A DNA stretch of 64,000 nucleotides. Source: an uncultured Clostridia bacterium. Its GTDB lineage: Bacteria; Bacillota; Clostridia; TANB77; CAG-508. The stretch is from the NCBI GenBank assembly GCA_948630815.1, contig CAPIEU010000003.1, forward strand, positions 62,001-126,000. The letters are read 5' to 3'. This document shows positions 38,365 through 46,939 of the stretch, in pieces. How positions within the stretch are numbered: the first letter of the stretch is position 1; the number at the start of each line of letters is the position of its first letter. Under the pieces are notes generated by a model. It saw only the letters and a list, made by a program, of their open reading frames with translations, was not told where the DNA came from and did not search any database. A program made the translations under genes and the position numbers.

Positions 38365-38981
38365 TTTTTCTCCTGTTTTAACTCTTCTATTTTATACACA
38401 TTATACCCTTCATAACTATAGCTTGCATCAATGCCTTTCATATAAACAACTCTATCGTCTGTTTGATTAGTTAATGCATTTTTCAATAAAATTTTTATTT
38501 CTGTATCTTTTATAGGACTCCTCTCCATTGCTAATAAATAATCTTTTTTATCAACTTTGCTCCAATCTATGACCATATTAATCTCTTTTTTCAAAATTAA
38601 ATCTAACCATATTCTTGTACTTCTACCATTTCCTTCTCTAAAGGGATGTGCTATATTCATTTCTACATATTTTTCTATTATCTCATCAAAATTGCTCTGT
38701 GGCATTTTATCTATTTTTTCTAGTGCTTCTTCTAGGTACATACTAGATGCAAATCTAAAATTACTTTTAGAAATATTCTCTTTTCTAATCTTTCCTGCAA
38801 ATTCATACACTTCATCAAAAAGAAATTTATGAATTTGTGATAATCCTTTAAATGTTCCAACTTCAAAAGATTCTAAAATTTTTCTTTCAAATAACTCTAA
38901 TGCTTTCTTTTTAGTAATTCTCTCTTCTTCTTTTGCAAGTTCAAATTCATTATCTATTTGTAACTTATTTTTTAATACCAT
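38361..38981 (-). CDS. Fic-domain protein
   Basis: A 206-residue Fic/DOC protein, an AMP-transferase family member. Active site HPFREGNGRSTRIWLDLIL (about 123-141) is intact, with the helix FKGLSQIHKFLFDEVYEFAGKIR before it. I see no clear inhibitory S/TxxxE(G/N) helix in front of it. It is packed between two GT-C genes, overlapping both (16 nt upstream, 4 nt downstream). No separate antitoxin is visible. Function on a substrate is unknown. Confidence 0.92.
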   Translation of the reverse strand: MVLKNKLQIDNEFELAKEEERITKKKALELFERKILESFEVGTFKGLSQIHKFLFDEVYEFAGKIRKENISKSNFRFASSMYLEEALEKIDKMPQSNFDEIIEKYVEMNIAHPFREGNGRSTRIWLDLILKKEINMVIDWSKVDKKDYLLAMERSPIKDTEIKILLKNALTNQTDDRVVYMKGIDASYSYEGYNVYKIEELKQEKK

Positions 38982-40452
38982 CTCTTCTCTCCTTTATGTA
39001 TAATTGTTTATCTTTTTGTTTTCTATCACACAATACATTAGAAATCAACATTGCGATTAATAAAATTATTGGATATATTGCTCCAAATGCGTAGTGTTCA
39101 TATGCTACAAAATATACTATGTTACTAAGTTCTGCAAGTATTGTAATACTTGCTAACCATTTTATATTTTTTGAGTCTTCCCACAGCATTGTAGGTAATA
39201 GCCAAAGTGTATACCAACTTTGAAAATTAGTTATTACCCCAAATAAGAATAATACTAATAATCCATTATATTTTCTAATATATGTACTAAATATATACTG
39301 TTTTTTTGTAACTAGCAGTTTTACTATACTAATTAAATATATTACTATAAACGCTAACATAAATCCTTTTGATACTGATATCGCCAAATCAAAGTCTTTT
39401 ATTGCAAGTGGTGTAAATATTGAGTTTACAAATTTCCCTTGTTGGGTCATTATTCCATTTAAAAAATCAAAATCTCTCATATAGACTAAGTAGCATAACA
39501 CTAAAACAGCAATAAATAATATCGCCCATAGCCCTGAATATAGTATTTTTTTAAATAATTTTTCTTTTCTATAATGATATAGAATTATAAATGGTATAAG
39601 TAGTATTGCAACATATTTTACTGCTGAAGCTAGTGTAAATGATATTACAGTTAGTGCTAAATTTTTCTTTTTTATAAAAAAGTATAATCCAAGTAAAATT
39701 AGAAAAATAAGTACTAATTCATTATGTACATTCGCTAAACCATCAAATAGTATTAATGGATTTATTCCATATAATAGTGCAAATATATTTCGTTTGTTGG
39801 TTATTTTATATATTAAGTATGTATTTATTAAGTGTAATCCTAGATTAAATAGTTTATATATAAATAATGCTAAAAATAGATTCCCCATAGATAGACCACT
39901 TAAGATTTTACATATTAATGGCCATACTGGTCCATATACTATTGTTTGTCCACTCCAAATTCCTTTCATTTTAAGTAGCATCTCATCGTTTGCAGCTTCT
40001 TCACTTTCTGCCATTACATCATTTACAGAAATATAGTATGGATTTACTTTGTAATTAGCCTCACTCCATCCAGTTCCAATATAATAAAATACATCTGTGC
40101 TAGTTAGTGGTAGCATAATAAAAAATAGTATTGAAACAACTGTAACAAATATCGATACCTTTTTACCACTTGTAAATTCTTTTTTATGATTCTTTATAAT
40201 TTTATAATATACAAATGCTAGTCCTACAAATATTCCAACAAAAAATATTGTTCCTATTACTTTTCCTGGCGTAATATCCCAAGTCGAATATGTAAAGAAA
40301 AATGTAAAACTAGAAACTAAGTCTATTATTTTTCTTCCTTGCAATAAATATACAATAGATGGACTAATAAAAGCTATCGACAATAATATAAATATTAGTT
40401 TATAATTAATTTGTTTTTTATCAGTATTACTATTCCCTATACTCTTCATCAT
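38965..40452 (-). CDS. GT-C mannosyltransferase-like membrane protein
   Basis: A 495-residue protein with about 12 helices. Segment TSTDVFYYIGTGWSEANYKVNPYY and IWSGQTIVYGPVWPLI resemble the loop motifs of MptA/MptB and related polyprenol-phosphate mannosyltransferases (D after the helix, then YGPxW). GPVW is followed by more helices. Overlaps Fic. A surface-polymer role with the next GT-C gene is inferred. No in-frame CGG. Confidence 0.82.
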   Translation of the reverse strand: MMKSIGNSNTDKKQINYKLIFILLSIAFISPSIVYLLQGRKIIDLVSSFTFFFTYSTWDITPGKVIGTIFFVGIFVGLAFVYYKIIKNHKKEFTSGKKVSIFVTVVSILFFIMLPLTSTDVFYYIGTGWSEANYKVNPYYISVNDVMAESEEAANDEMLLKMKGIWSGQTIVYGPVWPLICKILSGLSMGNLFLALFIYKLFNLGLHLINTYLIYKITNKRNIFALLYGINPLILFDGLANVHNELVLIFLILLGLYFFIKKKNLALTVISFTLASAVKYVAILLIPFIILYHYRKEKLFKKILYSGLWAILFIAVLVLCYLVYMRDFDFLNGIMTQQGKFVNSIFTPLAIKDFDLAISVSKGFMLAFIVIYLISIVKLLVTKKQYIFSTYIRKYNGLLVLFLFGVITNFQSWYTLWLLPTMLWEDSKNIKWLASITILAELSNIVYFVAYEHYAFGAIYPIILLIAMLISNVLCDRKQKDKQLYIKERRDGIKK

Positions 40453-40588
40453 TATTTCCTCTTTCTAATTTACTCCCTTTAATTTTATTTTTCATTTCTT
40501 TCATATTGCTAAAAATTTTTTCTTTTAGTACACTGTTTGAAATACTTGTTACATCATCTTTTTCAATTTCATTTTGAGGTTTTACTTT
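40430..40588 (-). other. In-frame continuation after TAG
   Basis: Following TAG at 40589-40591 the frame stays open for 52 codons (starting KVKPQNEIEKDDVTSIS, ending RGNNDEEYRE), lysine/glutamate-rich like the gene's own linker. Its TAG at 40430-40432 overlaps the start of the GT-C gene, as in a compact operon. Either a former C-terminal tail behind a nonsense mutation or a readthrough product. Confidence 0.4.
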
Positions 40589-41380
40589 CTAGGTCTCAAA
40601 ATTTGATTTTTGCTTTACATTTTCTATAAATTCATCAAATGTACATACAGAATTTGCATTAAATTTAGCTTCTTCCATCCATTCCTTTACTTTTTCAATA
40701 TTTTCTGGTGTTGTAACTACTCCATAAAGCTGTTCAGGATTTTTTTTAAAATCTATAGAATGAAGCATATTATGTCCATATTCAGCATCTTCTTTATCTT
40801 TTGGCAAAACAACAAATAAACAGCCAGCTGGTAAGCATCTTCCGTATGCTGTTAAATCAGTAAACCATCCATGAATTGTTGTATCTAAAGTTTCTATATT
40901 AGATACTGATATTTCTCCCTTTCTATCAGTACTTCTTATATAACCATCATATCTATCTGCACTAGAAGTTATTGTTCCACTGTTTATTATCTGTTCTGCA
41001 AAATAAATTGGTGTTCCATGAAATCTCAAATCTAAATTTGATGGCAAAACTTGCGATAATCTTGATTTAAAATTATCATATTGATTATTTCTATAATTTA
41101 TATCTTGTTTTAAATTTGGTCTAATAAATTTTAATTGTAATCTACGTTCTTCTAAAGTATATTTCCATCTTAATACCTCATCTTTAGCCTCTACGTATTG
41201 TTTAGAATCTTTTGTATAGTTCTTTTCTATATCCTTAAACTTTTCAACTGCATTTCTTAAATATCCTTCATACATATTAATATCTTTTTTTAGGCATTCT
41301 AAATGTTGCTTATATTCTTCATATTCTGCCATTCTACCTTCTTTTTTGCACTTACTCTTTAATTTGAATTCTTCAAACAT
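40589..41380 (-). CDS. ADP-ribosyltransferase-like accessory protein
   Basis: 263 residues. The N-terminal half is helical/coiled (NMYEGYLRNAVEKFKDIEKN). The C-terminal half LRFHGTPIYFAEQIINSGTI ... RKGEISVSNIETLDTTIHGWF ... LPAGCLFVVLPKD is a pattern I recall from proteins with an ADP-ribosyltransferase-like fold (HGT strand, then STS-like and Glu-rich motifs); assignment is tentative. The same frame continues for another 52 codons of protein-like sequence beyond its TAG (40589-40591). Neighbour RhuM and Fic mark this stretch as accessory. Confidence 0.65.
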   Translation of the reverse strand: MFEEFKLKSKCKKEGRMAEYEEYKQHLECLKKDINMYEGYLRNAVEKFKDIEKNYTKDSKQYVEAKDEVLRWKYTLEERRLQLKFIRPNLKQDINYRNNQYDNFKSRLSQVLPSNLDLRFHGTPIYFAEQIINSGTITSSADRYDGYIRSTDRKGEISVSNIETLDTTIHGWFTDLTAYGRCLPAGCLFVVLPKDKEDAEYGHNMLHSIDFKKNPEQLYGVVTTPENIEKVKEWMEEAKFNANSVCTFDEFIENVKQKSNFET

Positions 41381-41470
41381 ATTTCTTCTCCTTCATTTAT
41401 AAATCCTTATCTTTTTCTATTTTATTACTATATTTATCTTCTTCTGGGATAAAGCATTATGACCACAAAA

Positions 41471-42466
41471 TCATTTTAATTTTTTAATATCTTCTCCCAT
41501 AATTTCAAGATAATCTTTTTCAGCTTGAGTTAAATGATTTTTCATATATTTATCATATTCTTCATGTGCTTTTTCTAATGCCTTTTCATGAGATACTTTT
41601 CCTACACCTTCTAATATTTCTTTATGTGTCATTGTTAAAAATCCATCTAATTCTCTTATCCAGTCTTTCATTGTCATAGGGTTCATATTTAAAGCATTAA
41701 TTTCTGCTACATCTAAATAAGCTGACACCATTCTATTTAATAAATCTAGTTCTTTTTCTGATAAATAATTTTTTGCAATTTCTGTTTCTGCTCTTGTAGG
41801 CATATTTCCTTTAAAATTCGTTAACCCAATATTCTCTTTTTCACTATCCACTCTATTAAAAATTACTTCTGCTGCAGTATATCCGTGTACTGCATAATGC
41901 ATTTTATTTTGAACTGTTTTGAAAAATTCTTTTGTTTTTTCATCTCTTGCATCATAATCAACACTTGTGGCATAAATATCTAATACTTTTCTCCAAAACA
42001 CTTTTTCTGATGAACGAATATCTCTAATTTTCTCTAATACTTCTTCAAAATACACTTCTCCACCATTATTTTTAAATCTATCAACATTCAAATTATATCC
42101 TTTAATTAAGTATTCTTTTATTAATTTATTTGCCCATATTCTAAATTGAGTACCACGAATTGACTTCACACGATATCCAACTGATATAATTAAATCTAAA
42201 TTGTAAAATTTTGTTTTGTAATTTTTACCATCTGAAGCAGTAGTCAAGTTTTCCTTGACAACTGAATTTTCATCCATTTCTTTTTCTTCAAAAATATTTT
42301 TTATATGTAGACTTATATTCTGTTTTGTTGTATCAAATAATTCTGCCATAGCATTTTGTGTTAGCCAGACATCTTCATCTTCAAGTCTAACTTCTATCTT
42401 AACTTGTCCATCATCAGTTGTATATATTATAATTTCATTATTGTTTTCTAGCATTTTATTGCTCAA
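41471..42466 (-). CDS. RhuM-family protein
   Basis: A 331-residue RhuM (virulence/filamentation-related) protein. Typical sequence: VWLTQNAMAELFDTTKQNIS (winged HTH), VVKENLTTASDGKNYKTKFYNLDLIISVGYRVKS, RFRIWANKLIKEYLIKGYNL. Function in the cell unknown; often near mobile elements. Starts with TTG (GAGGAGG 7 nt before), whose T-T-G overlaps the TGA of queH in the +1 frame. No in-frame CGG. Confidence 0.9.
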   Translation of the reverse strand: MSNKMLENNNEIIIYTTDDGQVKIEVRLEDEDVWLTQNAMAELFDTTKQNISLHIKNIFEEKEMDENSVVKENLTTASDGKNYKTKFYNLDLIISVGYRVKSIRGTQFRIWANKLIKEYLIKGYNLNVDRFKNNGGEVYFEEVLEKIRDIRSSEKVFWRKVLDIYATSVDYDARDEKTKEFFKTVQNKMHYAVHGYTAAEVIFNRVDSEKENIGLTNFKGNMPTRAETEIAKNYLSEKELDLLNRMVSAYLDVAEINALNMNPMTMKDWIRELDGFLTMTHKEILEGVGKVSHEKALEKAHEEYDKYMKNHLTQAEKDYLEIMGEDIKKLK

Positions 42467-43039
42467 ACTTTTTCCTCCTCACATAATGCTTCTCTATCCC
42501 TTTTAATCTGCTTACTGTAACGCTCGCCGTTCTGAAAACACACAACCACAATATTTTTGCATATATAGTCCACGTTCTCTTGCAATTTTTTGTCCTTCTC
42601 TAAATCCCACTCTAAAATCTCTATATATAAATTCAATGCCATATTCTTTTGAAAGATTTTCACATACTTCTTTTAATACTTCATGTTTTTGATATGGGCT
42701 TACTAGTAATGTTGTTGTAAACGCATCATATCCATGTTCTTTTGCATATCTTACTGTTTTTTCTAAACGAACCCTATAGCAGTAATTTGAACATCTATTT
42801 TTTAAATCACCTATTACATTTTTACAAAACTCATCTAATCCATATTCTTCTTCAAATATTGCTTCAATATTAATACTTTTAGCATATTCCTTTAAGCAAT
42901 CTCTTCTTGCCATATATTCTGTATATGGATGTATGTTTGGATTGTACCAATAAAGACTAGGTTCTATTCCTTCTTTTCTTAAAGTATCTATACAATAAAC
43001 ACTGCATGGTGCACAGCATGTATGCATTAGTAATTTCAT
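42463..43039 (-). CDS. queH: Epoxyqueuosine reductase QueH, +1 shift at CGG
   Basis: QueH makes queuosine from epoxyqueuosine in tRNA wobble positions, using an iron-sulfur cluster. 191 residues. Motifs MHTCCAPCSVYCIDTLRKEG, NRCSNYCYRVRLEKTV and KYCGCVFS carry the cluster Cys residues. In zero frame it ends SERRALQ. Skipping C of CGG at 42527-42529 gives VFSEGERYSKQIKRDREALC, like the charged tail of homologs, and ends in a TGA that overlaps the rhuM start (compact junction). Segments are 43039-42530 and 42528-42463. The short zero-frame version lacks only this tail. Confidence 0.88.
42527..42529 (-). other. CGG +1 shift site in queH
   Basis: GAA-CGG-CGA becomes GAA-GGC-GAG (E-G-E). The resulting stop overlaps the next start. 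Confidence 0.8.
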
Positions 43040-43064
43040 TTCTTGCTTCCTTTCTTCTTACAGG

Positions 43065-43107
43065 GTGATTTCATCATTTATTACAATTTGTAATAAATGA
43101 TGAAATT
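43065..43107 (-). terminator. Hairpin terminator
   Basis: GATTTCATCATTTATTACA and its exact complement form a perfect long stem between the membrane protein gene and queH. Confidence 0.8.
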
Positions 43108-43183
43108 ATCATATTCTTCTTATTATTACTATTCTTTTTTGTAAACCGCTTCTATGAAAGTAATATATTTAATTATTCTCTTC

Positions 43184-45037
43184 TTATTTACACTTCACAA
43201 TTCCACCTGAATTGTTTTCAAAAACTATATTGCCTAATTCGTGTATTCTTTGTTTTAATAATTTATAATAATCTGTTCTATTAAAATAAATTATATAATC
43301 AGCATTTTCTATATCATTTTTTGCATTTAACATTTTCATTGTAAGTCCATTTTGTCCTTTTCCAGTATATATGTTGTCTTTATTATTTAAATATCTTGTT
43401 AATGTATACGCCCAATAACCCTGTTCCATATCTCCTATAATTTCTACTTTGTTATCATAACTTATATTATCTTTTAAATATTTTAATAGTTCTAGTTCTT
43501 CTAAATAAAAATCAGTTTTTTTATATTTTAGGATTGTTTTATTTGCTCCAAACACTTCTACTAGAGTGGTTGGTCTTTCATTTGGATTTAATTCCCTATT
43601 TTCTAACGTGGTGTTTACAAATAATAAGTTTAGTACTATTAGTATAATATAGAAACCTACTATTCCAAAAGAAACTTTAGGATATTTCTTATATATTTCC
43701 ACTAATCCTTTGTAGTTTAAATAAAATAGAATAAACCATAAGGCAAAATAGTTTTTACTTAAATAATATATCGATACTTTTCCAAGTGTAAAGCCAAATA
43801 GTAATAATTCTATAAAAGCTATACAAAATATCATATTCATTAAAGCAAACTTATTATCTTTCCACTTTTTTATTGCTAGATATATAGGAATTGGCAGTAA
43901 TAATAACATATTAGAATATAAATTTACATATATATATCCATATGTTGCAAATCCTTTTCCAACTAAAGATGATGAATAGTTAAAGATTGTTTCAGCATTT
44001 AGGTTTTGGTTTATTATTACCCCATATATTTCTGGTGCTAAATGATATATAAATCCTAAGAAAAATGGTATTAATAGGGTTGTTATTAATAAAATTATAT
44101 TCTTTTTTGTAAATATACTTTTATCTCTTTCATAGCTACAAATACAAAAATATATCCATAATGCAGAATATAAAAATGGTACAAACATATAATATGCACT
44201 AAATATACCAAAATTTAGTAACGCAAATATTAATACACTATATGAGAACTTTAATTGTTGATTTTTAAAATAATATACCATGTCAAATACCAAGCATATA
44301 AGAAGTATTCCCATGCTTAAATATTCAAAGCCAAATAAGAAGCTATTTAGTGGATATCCTATTGTATATATTAGGCTAACTACAAATGCCAAAAAACGCA
44401 TCTTTTTATCTACCGCAAATGTAGATATTGTTGTATACATTGATGATGCAGTTATAAATAATATAAATATTCCAAAGGCTATAAATATATTGTAATTATA
44501 AAATGGATCTATAACTCCATCTAAGCATTTCATTATTAACCCAGAATTTACATATGAAACTGTCTTTCTTGTAATAAAATTATTATAAGCTTCATCTATC
44601 TGTTTTACTAACAATGAATCATTTTCGCTAAACATTGTTGATGTTAAATAATGTACTGACGGATCGCCTGTTTCATATTTAATATTAAATGGAACTCCAA
44701 AATTTAGATATGATACTATTAGCACTGTAATTCCTAATATCGCTATATATAGTATATCTATTTTGTTCATTTCATATTTTTGTATCTGTTTTTTCCATAA
44801 TATTAATGCAATAAGAATTACTGAAAATATAATATTAATTATTGATAAACTTGTTAATGTAATGGGTATTAAAAAGAATGTTAGCACATAACTTATAAAT
44901 GTATTATAACAAAAAATTACTCCTACCATTATATTTATAAAACTAAGTATATTTAACTTTTTGTCTGTTTTTTTAATAAGTATGAAACTTATTACTAGTA
45001 TCATTAATGACAAAATATAAATTATTTGCATCTGCAT
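43184..45037 (-). CDS. Unknown polytopic membrane protein
   Basis: A 617-residue protein of about 14 hydrophobic helices with a roughly 110-residue C-terminal soluble part. No motif I can name; a glycosyltransferase-like (GT-C) role is possible from size and layout (YETGDPSVHYLTSTMF in a loop). Overlaps the end of ruvB by 16 nt, so it is coupled to it. No CGG in frame. Confidence 0.72.
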   Translation of the reverse strand: MQMQIIYILSLMILVISFILIKKTDKKLNILSFINIMVGVIFCYNTFISYVLTFFLIPITLTSLSIINIIFSVILIALILWKKQIQKYEMNKIDILYIAILGITVLIVSYLNFGVPFNIKYETGDPSVHYLTSTMFSENDSLLVKQIDEAYNNFITRKTVSYVNSGLIMKCLDGVIDPFYNYNIFIAFGIFILFITASSMYTTISTFAVDKKMRFLAFVVSLIYTIGYPLNSFLFGFEYLSMGILLICLVFDMVYYFKNQQLKFSYSVLIFALLNFGIFSAYYMFVPFLYSALWIYFCICSYERDKSIFTKKNIILLITTLLIPFFLGFIYHLAPEIYGVIINQNLNAETIFNYSSSLVGKGFATYGYIYVNLYSNMLLLLPIPIYLAIKKWKDNKFALMNMIFCIAFIELLLFGFTLGKVSIYYLSKNYFALWFILFYLNYKGLVEIYKKYPKVSFGIVGFYIILIVLNLLFVNTTLENRELNPNERPTTLVEVFGANKTILKYKKTDFYLEELELLKYLKDNISYDNKVEIIGDMEQGYWAYTLTRYLNNKDNIYTGKGQNGLTMKMLNAKNDIENADYIIYFNRTDYYKLLKQRIHELGNIVFENNSGGIVKCK

Positions 45038-46038
45038 TCTCCTTTATTCATTCCCAAATGCGTATACGCATCTGGCATTGCTACTCTTCCCCTTGGTGTA
45101 CGTGTTAAAAAACCAATTTGAATTAAATATGGTTCATATACATCTTCTATAGTTTCTACTTCTTCTCCTATTGTTACAGCCAACGTTTCTAAACCTACTG
45201 GACCACCTTTATATTGTTCAATAATTGTTTTTAATATTTTTCTGTCTATTTCATCTAAACCTAGTTCATCTATTTCTAATTTATTTAAAGCAATTTTTGC
45301 TATTTCTAATGTAATTTTTCCATCTCCTAAAACTGCTGCATAATCTCTAACCCTTTTTAATATTCTATTTGCAATTCTAGGCGTCCCTCTAGAACGTCTT
45401 GCCATTTCATTTATTGCATTTTCTTCAATTTCTACTCCTAAAATTGTAGCTGATCTTTTTATTATTTGTGCAAGTTGTTCTGGATTATAGAGTTCAAGTC
45501 TTGATACTATTCCAAATCTATCTCTTAGTGGTGTTGTAAGTGAACCTGCTTTTGTTGTAGCTCCTATTAAAGTAAATTTAGGAAGATCAAGTCTTATAGA
45601 CCTTGCACTTGGTCCTTTGCCTATTATAATATCTAAACTAAAATCTTCTAATGCAGGATATAATATTTCTTCTACTGTTTTATTTAATCTATGTATTTCA
45701 TCTATAAAAAGCACATCAAATTCTGTAAGATTTGTAAGAATCGCTGCTAAATCTCCTGGTTTTTCAATTGCTGGTCCTGAGGTTATTTTGATATTAGAAT
45801 TCATTTCATTTGCTATTATGTTAGATAATGTAGTTTTTCCAAGTCCAGGAGGTCCATATAATAAAACATGGTCAAGAGGCTCACCTCTTTTTTTGGCTGC
45901 CTCTATATATATTTTCATATTTTCTTTTACTTTATCTTGTCCAATATATTCTTTTAATTCCTTTGGTCTTAATGATGTTTCTAATTTTTCTTCTTCTACC
46001 GATTCTAATTCTGGACTAGTTATATTTTCATATTCCAT
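45022..46038 (-). CDS. ruvB: Holliday junction branch migration ATPase RuvB
   Basis: A 338-residue RuvB. AAA motor with Walker A LLYGPPGLGKTTLS, Walker B VLFIDEIHRLN, sensor ATTKAGSLTTPLRDRFG, arginine-finger region and C-terminal winged helix (RTPRGRVAMPDAYTHLG). Works with RuvA, RuvC elsewhere in the genome. Starts with GAGGTG upstream. Complete, no in-frame CGG. Confidence 0.97.
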   Translation of the reverse strand: MEYENITSPELESVEEEKLETSLRPKELKEYIGQDKVKENMKIYIEAAKKRGEPLDHVLLYGPPGLGKTTLSNIIANEMNSNIKITSGPAIEKPGDLAAILTNLTEFDVLFIDEIHRLNKTVEEILYPALEDFSLDIIIGKGPSARSIRLDLPKFTLIGATTKAGSLTTPLRDRFGIVSRLELYNPEQLAQIIKRSATILGVEIEENAINEMARRSRGTPRIANRILKRVRDYAAVLGDGKITLEIAKIALNKLEIDELGLDEIDRKILKTIIEQYKGGPVGLETLAVTIGEEVETIEDVYEPYLIQIGFLTRTPRGRVAMPDAYTHLGMNKGECRCK

Positions 46039-46068
46039 GGATTCTACACCTCATATAATATAATTTAT

Positions 46069-46095
46069 AGGGGCAGGCTACGTTAGTCCACCCTT
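46069..46095. repeat. REP-like palindrome, degenerate
   Basis: GGGGCAGGCTACGTTAGTCC ACCC, flanking TAG. Arms are imperfect. First of two copies in the gap between ruvB and rpiA. Confidence 0.6.
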
Positions 46096-46125
46096 CTATT
46101 TATCTATTAATAATTCAGTTCTACT

Positions 46126-46154
46126 GGGGGCAGACACAGGGCCTGCCTCTACAT
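46126..46154. repeat. REP-like palindrome
   Basis: GGGGGCAGACACAGGGCCTG CCTCTACAT: arms GGCAG(A) and (C)CTGCC, tail CTCTACAT. Confidence 0.65.
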
Positions 46155-46171
46155 TTTTTATTTATAATTTC

Positions 46172-46867
46172 CTATTTTTCTATAATTACATTATATCCAA
46201 TAAATAAACCTGTTTCTACTACTCCTACTATGCTTTTTAATCTTTTTTCTAAAGTTTCATCTACATTTCTAAAAACTGTATCTAAAATAACATTTCCTGA
46301 CTCTGTTATAACTGGACCATCTTTTCCTTTTGCTAGTCTTAATATTATAGATTCAGCTCCCATAGCTAAAATTGCTTGTCTTACATAGTTTATTGCTCTA
46401 GGTGTAACTTCAACTGGTATTGGAAATTTATCACATATATTATTTACAAATTTAGATTCATCTACTAATATATATGTAAAACTTGAACTAACAATGTTTA
46501 ACTTTTCTCTATACATTGCAGCTCCTCTACCTTTTACTAACCAGTTTTTATCATTTACTTCATCAGCACCATCAAAACTCCAATCTGGTTTCTTTTCCAT
46601 TAAACTTGCTGTTTCAATTCCTAGCTCATTACATAATAAATTAATTTCATATGATGTTGGAATTGCAGTTATTCGTAAATTTTCTTCTTTAACTTTTTTA
46701 GCTATTTCTTTTGTTGCAACAAAAGATGTAGACCCTGAACCAACACCTATACAATCTCCATCTTTTACTTTTTGGGCAATTTTTTTAGCAATTCTTAATT
46801 TCTCCTCATAGTTAGAAATTTCTCCATTCCATTCCATTTTTTGTACTATTTCTTTGTTCCAATTCAT
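46172..46867 (-). CDS. rpiA: Ribose-5-phosphate isomerase A
   Basis: A 231-residue RpiA, pentose phosphate pathway. Motifs GVGSGSTSFVATKEIAK, SFDGADEVND, LVKGRGAAMYREKLN and FPIPVEVTP are as expected. ATG 46867 is chosen with AAAGGAGAAG upstream, 10 residues inside the longer frame. Confidence 0.95.
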   Translation of the reverse strand: MNWNKEIVQKMEWNGEISNYEEKLRIAKKIAQKVKDGDCIGVGSGSTSFVATKEIAKKVKEENLRITAIPTSYEINLLCNELGIETASLMEKKPDWSFDGADEVNDKNWLVKGRGAAMYREKLNIVSSSFTYILVDESKFVNNICDKFPIPVEVTPRAINYVRQAILAMGAESIILRLAKGKDGPVITESGNVILDTVFRNVDETLEKRLKSIVGVVETGLFIGYNVIIEK

Positions 46868-46900
46868 ACTAATTCTTCTCCTTTTATTATAATCCAATAT

Positions 46901-46927
46901 GAGCAGACACAGGATCTGCCCCTACAA
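46901..46927. repeat. REP-like palindrome
   Basis: GAGCAGACACAGGATCTGCC CCTACAA: arms GAGCAGA/TCTGC, tail CCCCTACA. Just upstream of rpiA. Confidence 0.65.
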
Positions 46928-46939
46928 TTAATTTTTACA

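Noticed and set aside
41471..42466. Prophage
   Set aside because: RhuM, Fic and Rpn are accessory, but no phage structural, integrase or packaging genes are present.
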